NCBI GenBank assembly: GCA_003542575.1 | Contig: DPKJ01000014.1 | Coordinates: 84,264 to 114,563, forward strand | DNA length: 30,300 nucleotides | DNA from: Rikenellaceae bacterium | Lineage (GTDB): Bacteria > Bacteroidota > Bacteroidia > Bacteroidales > UBA932 | Reading direction: 5' to 3' | Shown here: one piece after another, positions 17,640-24,065 of the stretch | Layout of the letters: each line of letters starts with the position of its first letter | Position numbering within the stretch: position 1 is the stretch's first letter | Notes under the pieces: model-generated | The model's input: the letters and a program-made list of their open reading frames with translations, nothing else | What the model was told of the DNA's origin: nothing | Database searches by the model: none | Made by a program: the position numbers and the translations under genes

Positions 17640-18127
17640 CAGGAATTTATAGTTTTTAACCACCTGGAAAATGGCCACTTTATAAGGGATGCATTGTAAT
17701 ACCTCGTATCATTTGTTACCTCCCTACCCAACCATGACGGTTTTTCAAAGGCCTCGCCTTCATTCTTAAGCTCAATCTCAGCAATCACCAATCCTGAATT
17801 TTCTCCTAAAAATTCATCGACTTCAAATATATGTTCCCCCACTCTAACTTCACACCTGATTTTATCAATAATTCCGGGCTCACATATCTTCAGAAGAGCC
17901 TCTGCATCTTTAACGGCAATCTCTCTCTCCCACTCAAAGCGGGACAACCCGCTCTCATTTGCAGCCCCCTTTATTGTAAGAAAGGCAGACTCATCTTTTG
18001 TGCGGACTCTTACGGTTCGCTCGGGAACTGATGAAAGGTAACCTTGTACTATATGTGTTTTTTTGAAAGCCTCATTTTTGAATCCCATTGATGAAACCAA
18101 AAACTTTCGCTCAATTTCCTGCACCAT
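17639..18127 (-). CDS. CYTH-domain protein (triphosphate tunnel metalloenzyme family)
   Basis: A 162-residue protein with the defining CYTH start EIERKFLV (residues 4-11, ExExK), basic residues lining the tunnel (RTVRVRTK, FLTIKG, FEWEREI), the acidic EVDEFLGEN segment and IAEIELK. The fold binds triphosphates with divalent metal. Members include class IV adenylate cyclases, thiamine triphosphatases and inorganic triphosphatases; bacterial single-domain proteins of this length usually act as inorganic triphosphatases. The substrate cannot be assigned here. It lies 39 bases after the histidine kinase on the same strand, so the two may be one transcript, with convergent adk ending 28 bases away. 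Confidence 0.9.
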   Translation of the reverse strand: MVQEIERKFLVSSMGFKNEAFKKTHIVQGYLSSVPERTVRVRTKDESAFLTIKGAANESGLSRFEWEREIAVKDAEALLKICEPGIIDKIRCEVRVGEHIFEVDEFLGENSGLVIAEIELKNEGEAFEKPSWLGREVTNDTRYYNASLIKWPFSRWLKTINS

Positions 18128-18166
18128 TTAATAATTCAGATTGTTAATGCGTTAAAAAAATAGAGA

Positions 18167-20548
18167 TTATTTATTGAGGGGAATAGTAAAGTAAAAAATA
18201 GAACCTTTATCCTCTTCACTCTCCAACCATATCTTACCACCGAGCATCTCGACATATGCTTTTGAAATTGATAGCCCCAGACCGGTGCCCTCTGATGACC
18301 GGGTATTTGACATATCAGCCTGTATAAACCTTTCAAAAATAATTTTTTGCTTCTCCGGAGAAATACCAATTCCGGTGTCTTTCACAAAAAACTCCAGAAA
18401 TTCTCCCTTCTTGTGATAACCAATTTCTATACTGCCTTTAAAAGTGAACTTTAGCGAATTTTTAACAAGATTAGACAGTATTGCAAAGAGTTTTTCCCTG
18501 TCAGTTTTAAAAACGGCCTCTTCAGCTGACAAAGTAGTAAAAACTGATATATCCAAACCTTTCCTCTCTGCTTCAGGAAGGAAGAATTTATAAATCTCTT
18601 TTACTATTTCGTTAATGTTAGATTCATGAATAATAAGCTTCATCTGTCCTGCCTCAATTCGAGCGATGTCGGTAATGTCATTTATCAGGCACAACATTCT
18701 CTGTCCACTTTTCTCGATTACCTGAATATACTCTTGTATTTGCTCGGGTGACAAATCCGGTTCCCTTAGTAACTCGGCAAAACCCATGATTCCATTCATC
18801 GGGGTCCTTATTTCATGACTGATATTTGCAAGAAATGCGGATTTTAACCTGTCGCTCTCCTCTGCCTTCTCTTTAGCATGAACCAGCTCCGCTGCAAGTT
18901 GTTTATCACGAGTTACATCTTTCTTAATCGCAAGAAAATTTAAGATTTCACCTTTTTCATTGAAGATTGGAGAATAGATAGCAGATTCCCAATAATGTTC
19001 TCCATTTTTCCTATAGTTGGATATCTCTCCTGTCCAAACATTGCCTCTATTAATTGTATCCCATATTTCGTTACAACCATTGTTTGGCTCATCTCTGCAG
19101 CAAAGTGACCATAGATTTATTCCTTTCAGTTCGTCCGGAGTAAATCCGGTCAGCTCCGTAACTGCCGGGTTGGCATATTCAATCACACCTTTTGTATCGG
19201 TAATTATTACTGCGTTAATGCTCTGCTTAACTGCTCTTGATAGTTTTCTCAACTGCTCTTCGGCATACTTGCGGTCTGAAATATCAGCATTAAACCCATA
19301 CCAGGTGATACTTCCATCCGGCAACTTTTCGGGTGAAGATCTTGAAAAAATCCACTGAACAGGTTTCCCTGGAATACAAACTCTGAATTCACATGTAAAA
19401 TAGGTGAGATTTTGCGCCGAGTATTCAATGTCTTTCATAACTCTTTCGGCATCGTCAGGGTGAATAACCCTGGCAATAGGTTCAAAATTGTCTGCAACAT
19501 CTTCGGGATTGCATCCGAAAATATTTCTTATACCCTCCGATGCAATTGGCACACAATAGGTACCGTCCGGCTTTCTTGTGAATTGAAAAATTAGATCAGA
19601 TACATTTGCAGACAACTTTCTGAATTGGATATCCTTTTCACGAATCCTCTCTTCTGCGAGTTTATTTTCTGTTATATCCTGAACCATCCCTATCGAACCA
19701 ATAATTTTACCCTCAGAGTTTTTTATGTGTTCACATCTCTCAATAACATACCTTACCTCACCACTATTTTTTAGCACAACTCTATGCTCAATCTGATAGG
19801 TGTCCTGACCCTTTTCTATCGAAGTTCTATAGGCACTGTCAACGGCCTTCCTGTCATCGGGATGTACAGCATCAATAAAAGTCTCATACGTTTGCTTACT
19901 CTCATTAGGGTCAAGGCCAAATATTCTGAATATTTCATCGCTCCAGGTCAAAGCGCTTGTTTTAAGATCAAGAGACCATGACCCTACATGTGCAATTTCC
20001 TGCGCCTTATTGAGAAGATATTCACTCCGTTTTAACTTGGCTTCACCTAGTTTTCTCTTAGTAATATCCAGGGCAGTAAAGGTAACACCCATACTCAAAT
20101 CAGTTGCATCAATAGGTGTTGAAGCTAGTAAAACGTCAATTATCTCACCATCTTTCCTTAACCATTTAGTTTCAACAGAACCTGATCCCTTCTCTTTTAT
20201 TTGCTTGTATTTCTCCTTTCCTACAAAATCGTATTCATCATCTGAAGCGTAAAGAATTCGGGAGTTCTCACCAATAAGCTCCTCCTTGGAATAGCCTGTT
20301 ATCTCAATCAATTTTGGATTAACCTCCATGATTACTCGGTTTACAACAACACCAATACCTGTTGGAGCAACTCTGAAAATGCTCGAAAGGCGCTTTTCAG
20401 CTGAATCTTTTGAAGCGAAAAACTCTGTTTGTGAACTCCTCTGCTCTTCAAGCAATGAATCAAAGGAGCTCTTAAGAGATTCATATCTCTTTTTAAGCTC
20501 ATTTATTTCACCAATAAGCTTTGAAGTGGAATTGTCAGGAGAATTCAT
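18167..20548 (-). CDS. cytosolic multi-PAS sensor histidine kinase
   Basis: A 793-residue histidine kinase with no membrane helix. Parts in order: N-terminal coiled coil (about 5-50), four PAS domains (roughly 50-165, 175-295, 305-420, 430-550; the second and third are of the PAS_3 type with VHPDDR and IHPDDAERV), HisKA with SHEIRTPMNG and phospho-acceptor His578, and an ATPase domain with NLVKNSLKFTFKGS, VKDTGIGISPEKQ and GTGLGLSISKAYV. It senses a cytoplasmic or membrane-permeant signal, possibly redox or a small molecule, and autophosphorylates. It has no receiver domain of its own. It is divergent from the fibre locus across 211 bases, and the nearest response regulator and Hpt protein lie beyond that locus (26797-28524). 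Confidence 0.95.
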   Translation of the reverse strand: MNSPDNSTSKLIGEINELKKRYESLKSSFDSLLEEQRSSQTEFFASKDSAEKRLSSIFRVAPTGIGVVVNRVIMEVNPKLIEITGYSKEELIGENSRILYASDDEYDFVGKEKYKQIKEKGSGSVETKWLRKDGEIIDVLLASTPIDATDLSMGVTFTALDITKRKLGEAKLKRSEYLLNKAQEIAHVGSWSLDLKTSALTWSDEIFRIFGLDPNESKQTYETFIDAVHPDDRKAVDSAYRTSIEKGQDTYQIEHRVVLKNSGEVRYVIERCEHIKNSEGKIIGSIGMVQDITENKLAEERIREKDIQFRKLSANVSDLIFQFTRKPDGTYCVPIASEGIRNIFGCNPEDVADNFEPIARVIHPDDAERVMKDIEYSAQNLTYFTCEFRVCIPGKPVQWIFSRSSPEKLPDGSITWYGFNADISDRKYAEEQLRKLSRAVKQSINAVIITDTKGVIEYANPAVTELTGFTPDELKGINLWSLCCRDEPNNGCNEIWDTINRGNVWTGEISNYRKNGEHYWESAIYSPIFNEKGEILNFLAIKKDVTRDKQLAAELVHAKEKAEESDRLKSAFLANISHEIRTPMNGIMGFAELLREPDLSPEQIQEYIQVIEKSGQRMLCLINDITDIARIEAGQMKLIIHESNINEIVKEIYKFFLPEAERKGLDISVFTTLSAEEAVFKTDREKLFAILSNLVKNSLKFTFKGSIEIGYHKKGEFLEFFVKDTGIGISPEKQKIIFERFIQADMSNTRSSEGTGLGLSISKAYVEMLGGKIWLESEEDKGSIFYFTIPLNK

Positions 20549-20623
20549 TGAATGAGGCTATATAGATTTCTCATAAATATAGCAAAAACATGTATAAATG
20601 CCTATTCATATGAGAAAATTGAG

Positions 20624-20640
20624 ATAAAATATGATTTTAT
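20624..20640. repeat. 17-bp palindrome between kinase and fibre locus
   Basis: ATAAAAT, ATG, ATTTTAT: a perfect 7-bp inverted repeat with a three-base spacer in the divergent gap. The sequence is AT-rich, so chance is possible. It might be an operator for the kinase or for the first subunit. Confidence 0.25.
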
Positions 20641-20717
20641 ATGAAAATTTAATAAACAGATTCTGAAGCGCATTGTATATTTATTTTACTTTGTGTAAAA
20701 TTTTATTTTACTTTTTC

Positions 20718-20748
20718 TTGCATGTAAAGTTTTTTATACATACATTTG
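20718..20748 (+). promoter_or_regulatory. Bacteroides-type promoter of the first fibre subunit
   Basis: TTG (20718-20720), 20 bases, then TACATTTG (20741-20748), an exact match to TAnnTTTG. Expected transcription start is near 20755, giving a leader of only about 15 bases before the ATG at 20770. Confidence 0.65.
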
Positions 20749-20769
20749 TCATGAGAAAAAGTGCGGAAA

Positions 20770-21240
20770 ATGAGAGCATCGTATAAAATATCGTTAATGA
20801 CCATCGCAATTAGTTTGCTTACAACTGTTTGTGCTATTGGTCAGGTTTCTGTGACAGGCAGAGTCTTTGCAGAAGTTGTTGAGTCAGTAAGCGTGAAATC
20901 ACAAGCTATTACAAGTTTTGAAATATTAAATAGTCCTGACATCTCTTCACAAGAGTATGCCGAAGGCAGTATAAACCATTCAGATGTTAACCTGGGTGAG
21001 ATAAAAATTAGCTCCGGATCTAACGTGGGTTGCAATCTTATTATTACTCCAGCTACTGTGTCAAACACATTGGGAGAGAATATTAACATTAGTCCTGCTC
21101 CTGCAAAAAGCACCAGTGGTGAAAGCAATTTGACTAATGGCAATCAAACAATTACACTAAAAGCGAGCGCAACTTTAAATCAGACTCAAGTTTCAGGAAA
21201 TTATCAGGGAACATACTCCATAATTCTTGCTTATAACTAA
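20770..21240 (+). CDS. DUF4402-like fibre subunit, first gene
   Basis: A 156-residue secreted protein with signal peptide MRASYKISLMTIAISLLTTV and a mature N-terminus beginning QVSVTGRVFAEVVES. The mature part is a Ser/Thr/Val-rich beta-sandwich with ASATLNQTQVSGNYQG and the terminal GTYSIILAYN. The closing G-(T/S)-Y-x-V/I-x-x-x-YN motif recurs in the next two subunits. The short strand before the main fold (alternating hydrophobic residues) could serve as a donor strand. I place it in the DUF4402 group of secreted proteins, with lower similarity than the next two genes. GTG at 20761 is a possible but less likely start. It has its own promoter and is followed by a strong terminator, so its level is set separately from the rest. 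Confidence 0.75.
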   Translation: MRASYKISLMTIAISLLTTVCAIGQVSVTGRVFAEVVESVSVKSQAITSFEILNSPDISSQEYAEGSINHSDVNLGEIKISSGSNVGCNLIITPATVSNTLGENINISPAPAKSTSGESNLTNGNQTITLKASATLNQTQVSGNYQGTYSIILAYN

Positions 21241-21289
21241 AAAAATTAGGTAATAAAATACAGTTTGTCAAATAATTTTTGACCCCATT

Positions 21290-21320
21290 AAAAACTTTAC
21301 ACTCCGTAAAGTTTTTTTTA
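21290..21320 (+). terminator. rho-independent terminator after the first subunit
   Basis: AAAAACTTTAC (21290-21300), loop ACTCC, GTAAAGTTTTT (21306-21316), then further T residues. The 11-bp stem is fully paired and the T-run is uninterrupted, 50 bases after the stop codon. Confidence 0.85.
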
Positions 21321-21466
21321 TTTATACCCCCTGCATACCCCCATTGTTGAGCATCGTAACATTTTCGTAATATCAAATTTTAAGCGAGCTACTTACCTGT
21401 TTTTCTGATATTTTGATTTGCATAAATTAAGCACAATCGTCATTCACTTTTATTAATAATTCCATC

Positions 21467-21481
21467 TGGCATGCTTTATGA
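21467..21481 (+). promoter_or_regulatory. sigma-54-like promoter element before the second subunit
   Basis: TGGCAT, five bases, ATGA resembles the sigma-54 consensus TGGCAC-N5-TTGC. The -24 half is close (one mismatch), but the -12 half is poor (GA instead of GC). It lies about 75 bases before the ATG at 21555. I list it because a sigma-54-type regulator is encoded at the end of the same locus. A chance match is quite possible. Confidence 0.25.
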
Positions 21482-21554
21482 TTCTATATACTGCAGAAAA
21501 ATATATCCCAAACTAAAAAGGAAATAAATACTTAAAAAATAAATTCTACGAATT

Positions 21555-22058
21555 ATGAAAACAACATTTAAAATTCTAGCTGTTTTAGTTGCCATGGTTG
21601 GCTTCTCAGCAGCGTCTTATGCGCAATCAAACGCATCTGCAACCATAATTACTCCAATTTCTATTGCTGTAGTTGATCACATGAACTTTGGCAATGTTGC
21701 TGCAAGTGGGTCACTTGGTACAGTTGTCCTTACAACAGCCGGCGCAAGATCAGTAACCGGTGGAGTCTCTCTACCAACAACAACAGGAACTGTTTCTGCT
21801 GCCAACTTCACAGTTAGTGGACAGGCAAATTTCACATACTCCATAACATTACCAAGTAGTGTAACAATTACTCGTGTTAGTGGGTCAGAAACAATGACGG
21901 TTAACACATTCACTAGTGATCCGGCAACGACTGGAACAATTGGAGGAGGAGGCACTCAATCTCTAAGTGTTGGAGCTACTCTTAATGTAGCAGCAAGCCA
22001 AGTGGCAGGAGCATATACTTCCGGGTCCACATTCAATGTAACAGTAGCATATAACTAA
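21555..22058 (+). CDS. DUF4402 fibre subunit, probable major subunit
   Basis: A 167-residue secreted protein with signal peptide ending SAASYA and a mature start QSNASATIITPISIAV. It follows the DUF4402 pattern closely: HMNFGNVAASGS, GTVVLTTAGARSVTGG, ANFTVSGQANFTYSITLPSS, TMTVNTF, LSVGATLNVAASQVAGAYTS and a terminal FNVTVAYN. Charged residues are rare in the mature part, and Ala, Gly, Ser, Thr and Val dominate, as in fibre-forming subunits. The alternating hydrophobic N-terminal strand could complement a neighbouring subunit. It starts the compact run of genes leading to the chaperone and usher, 20 bases ahead of the next subunit. The clean family match and regular sequence make it my pick for the major subunit; that is inference. 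Confidence 0.85.
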   Translation: MKTTFKILAVLVAMVGFSAASYAQSNASATIITPISIAVVDHMNFGNVAASGSLGTVVLTTAGARSVTGGVSLPTTTGTVSAANFTVSGQANFTYSITLPSSVTITRVSGSETMTVNTFTSDPATTGTIGGGGTQSLSVGATLNVAASQVAGAYTSGSTFNVTVAYN

Positions 22059-22078
22059 AGAGTCACATACAACATCAC

Positions 22079-22600
22079 ATGTGCAAAGGTCTGCAAATAA
22101 CCATCACATTAGCACTGACAACATTGTTGTCAGTGTTAAGTGCTCGTGCACAAGTGAGCTTAACTGCTCACGCCAGTGCAGAGGTTATTCAGGCCCTAGC
22201 AGCTACAGAGGGATCAGCTCTCAACTTTGGGCGCTTCTCCCCCGAAAGTACAGGAGGTGAAATCCGACTCTCCCCCGATGGGGTACGATCTTCTACCGGA
22301 AGTGTTTCACTTAGCGGTGGACTTTACAATCCCGCCTCTTTCTTTTTGTCAGGACAACCGGATTTCTCAATTGTTGTAAATTTGCCTACCGCACCTGTAC
22401 TGTTAACAAACACTGCCAACGGAAAAACAATGACCGTTTTAAATTGGGAGTCTATTCCCGCAGTAAGTTCCAGTATTAAAATATTAAGTAGCGGAGTATT
22501 AACATTGAACGTTGGCGCAACTTTAAGAGTGGGGAATATGGTAGATAATCCTGTGGGAATGTATTCCGGTACATATGTAGTTACCTTCTCATATAACTAA
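22079..22600 (+). CDS. DUF4402 fibre subunit
   Basis: A 173-residue secreted protein with signal peptide MCKGLQITITLALTTLLSVL followed by SARAQ; the mature protein begins QVSLTAHASAEVIQALA. Shared DUF4402 blocks are ALNFGRFSPESTGGEIRLSP, SFFLSGQPDFSIVVNLP, TMTVLNWES, LTLNVGATLRVGNMVDNPVG and the closing GTYVVTFSYN. It is roughly the same size and layout as the preceding gene and is separated from it by 20 bases, so the two are likely co-transcribed tandem duplicates that have diverged. It may be a second structural or minor subunit. The mature N-terminus again has an alternating pattern suited to donor-strand exchange. Confidence 0.85.
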   Translation: MCKGLQITITLALTTLLSVLSARAQVSLTAHASAEVIQALAATEGSALNFGRFSPESTGGEIRLSPDGVRSSTGSVSLSGGLYNPASFFLSGQPDFSIVVNLPTAPVLLTNTANGKTMTVLNWESIPAVSSSIKILSSGVLTLNVGATLRVGNMVDNPVGMYSGTYVVTFSYN

Positions 22601-22618
22601 GTTGCCCCAAAAGTGCCC

Positions 22619-22654
22619 TTGTTTTACACTTTGTATTAATTTTCATTATATTTG
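22619..22654 (+). promoter_or_regulatory. possible internal promoter before the chaperone
   Basis: TATATTTG (22647-22654) fits TAnnTTTG exactly and lies 44 bases before the chaperone ATG. The nearest TTG (22619-22621) is 25 bases upstream, longer than usual. It would allow chaperone and usher to be made apart from the subunits. Confidence 0.4.
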
Positions 22655-22697
22655 GTGATATTTTACCTAGTGTATAAAACTTTTAATAACCGCACTC

Positions 22698-23549
22698 ATG
22701 TTTAAAACAACTACAAAATTTGTAATTTTCGTTGTAATATCTTCGATTTTATCAATTTTCTACAATACCGGTGCCAATGCACAGGGTAACCTCCTTATCA
22801 CTCCAAGGCGTATTGTTTTTGACGGGACAAGAAGAGTTATGGAATTAAATTTGGCGAATACTGGTGTTGATACTGCCAGGTATAATATCTCTCTACTCCA
22901 TTATCGAATGAACGAAGATGGCACTTTTACAGAAATCACAGAGCCGGATCCGGGGCAAAATTTTGCAGATAAGAATATCCGCTTTTTTCCACGCTCTGTA
23001 ACTCTTGGTCCAAATGAAGCGCAATCTGTAAGGATGCAGGTAACAAACCAAGACAGACTTGCGCCCGGTGAATACAGATCTCATGTATATTTTAGATCTG
23101 TTCCAAACTTAATCGCTCTTGGAGATGAGGCACAAACTGCCGATTCAACATCTGTGAGTGTACAGCTGATTCCAATTTTTGGTATAACTATACCCGTAAT
23201 TATCCGAATTGGAGAAAACAACACTAAGGTCAACCTTTCTGATATCAGTCTGAATAACTCAGGAGATACAACAAATATTATTGAATTTAGAATTAACCGG
23301 ACAGGAAATATGTCTGTATATGGAGACATTAAAGTAACCTATATTTCTAATACCGGCAAAGAGACGCAAATAGGAGCTCTTAATGGCGTGGCAGTATATA
23401 CACCAAATGCATTTCGAAGAGTACTTATAGAACTAAATGGTGACAAGTCTGTTGATTATAAAAACGGCAAATTAAAAATTACATACTCGGCCCAATCAGA
23501 AACCAGGCCGGAAATATATGGTGAAGCAGAATATGATTTAACCCCTTAA
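22698..23549 (+). CDS. PapD/FimC-like periplasmic fibre chaperone
   Basis: A 283-residue secreted protein with signal peptide ending GANAQ. The first Ig-like domain (about 28-150) shows LLITPRRIVFDGTRRVMELN, then RFFPRSVTLGPNEAQSVRMQ and the G1-strand-like GEYRSHVYFRSVP. The second domain (155-283) is beta-rich with IFGITIPVIIRIG. This arrangement is that of PapD/FimC-type chaperones, which hold each subunit by lending it a beta strand until the usher takes it over. The protein is somewhat longer than the common 220-250 residues. Its neighbours (three subunit genes before it, one overlapping subunit and an usher after it) support the assignment. The basic residues after ITP and in the G1-strand region could anchor the subunit C-terminus, but I cannot assign the conserved Arg/Lys pair exactly. 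Confidence 0.85.
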   Translation: MFKTTTKFVIFVVISSILSIFYNTGANAQGNLLITPRRIVFDGTRRVMELNLANTGVDTARYNISLLHYRMNEDGTFTEITEPDPGQNFADKNIRFFPRSVTLGPNEAQSVRMQVTNQDRLAPGEYRSHVYFRSVPNLIALGDEAQTADSTSVSVQLIPIFGITIPVIIRIGENNTKVNLSDISLNNSGDTTNIIEFRINRTGNMSVYGDIKVTYISNTGKETQIGALNGVAVYTPNAFRRVLIELNGDKSVDYKNGKLKITYSAQSETRPEIYGEAEYDLTP

Positions 23550-24046
23550 TGAGTACTACAGATTATATAAAAAGGCATAATGTCAAAACATTTATAAAAA
23601 TATTCCTTGTGTTTATATCAATAAACTTAGGAACATTGTCGTTATTTTCTCAATCTGTAACATTAAAAACTCCATTTAATTTTGGGAATATTGTCATATA
23701 TTCTCCATATACAAGCTCAGTTACTTTGACCGGGACACAGAGAACAACTTCGGGGAATGCACTTCTGATCCCATCTCAACCGGGGACGCTTTCATTGGCA
23801 ACCTTCAGATATACAGCCAGAGGAAATACCACTGTAAGTACAGTGTCAATAGATGATATTACCATTACCACAAACATGACTGCAAATGGGTTCATCATCA
23901 CTCCTTCTTTACCTATAAGTTTAGGCAATAATCAATCTATTGATTTTACAGTAACTCAAGCCACACTTAGTATTAGCGGATACGTAGCTCCAGGGGCTTA
24001 TACCTCTGGAACTTATATTGTCAGAATAAACGGAACAGGGTATTAA
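23549..24046 (+). CDS. divergent fibre subunit, possible tip or base
   Basis: A 165-residue secreted protein; an N-terminal basic stretch (MSTTDYIKRHNVKTF) precedes a hydrophobic signal segment ending LSLFSQ. The mature part begins QSVTLKTPFNFGNIVIYSPY and keeps the DUF4402 features NFGN, TTSGNALLIPS, QATLSISGYVAPGAYTS and the final GTYIV, but ends in NGTGY instead of YN. It is thus related to the other subunits but changed at the C-terminus, the part a chaperone would hold. Its ATG overlaps the chaperone stop codon by one base (TAATG), implying coupled translation, and it stops 19 bases before the usher. Position and divergence suggest a minor subunit at tip or base; this is inference. Confidence 0.75.
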   Translation: MSTTDYIKRHNVKTFIKIFLVFISINLGTLSLFSQSVTLKTPFNFGNIVIYSPYTSSVTLTGTQRTTSGNALLIPSQPGTLSLATFRYTARGNTTVSTVSIDDITITTNMTANGFIITPSLPISLGNNQSIDFTVTQATLSISGYVAPGAYTSGTYIVRINGTGY

Positions 24047-24065
24047 AATACATGAATTATCAAAC

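Larger units (their letters stand above)
21241..21554. other. 314-base gap: terminator, then leader of the main fibre genes
   Basis: The first 80 bases hold the terminator of the first subunit. The remainder is AT-rich leader DNA for the second subunit and contains a sequence resembling a sigma-54 promoter (21467-21481). I see no TAnnTTTG box in proper position and no open frame worth calling. Confidence 0.5.

Noticed and set aside
18167..20548. Histidine kinase as a truncated hybrid kinase
   Set aside because: The ATPase domain is complete and followed by a normal stop; kinases without receiver are common.
20761..20769. GTG at 20761 as start of the first subunit
   Set aside because: ATG at 20770 gives a more usual signal peptide, and the promoter at 20741-20748 already leaves little leader.
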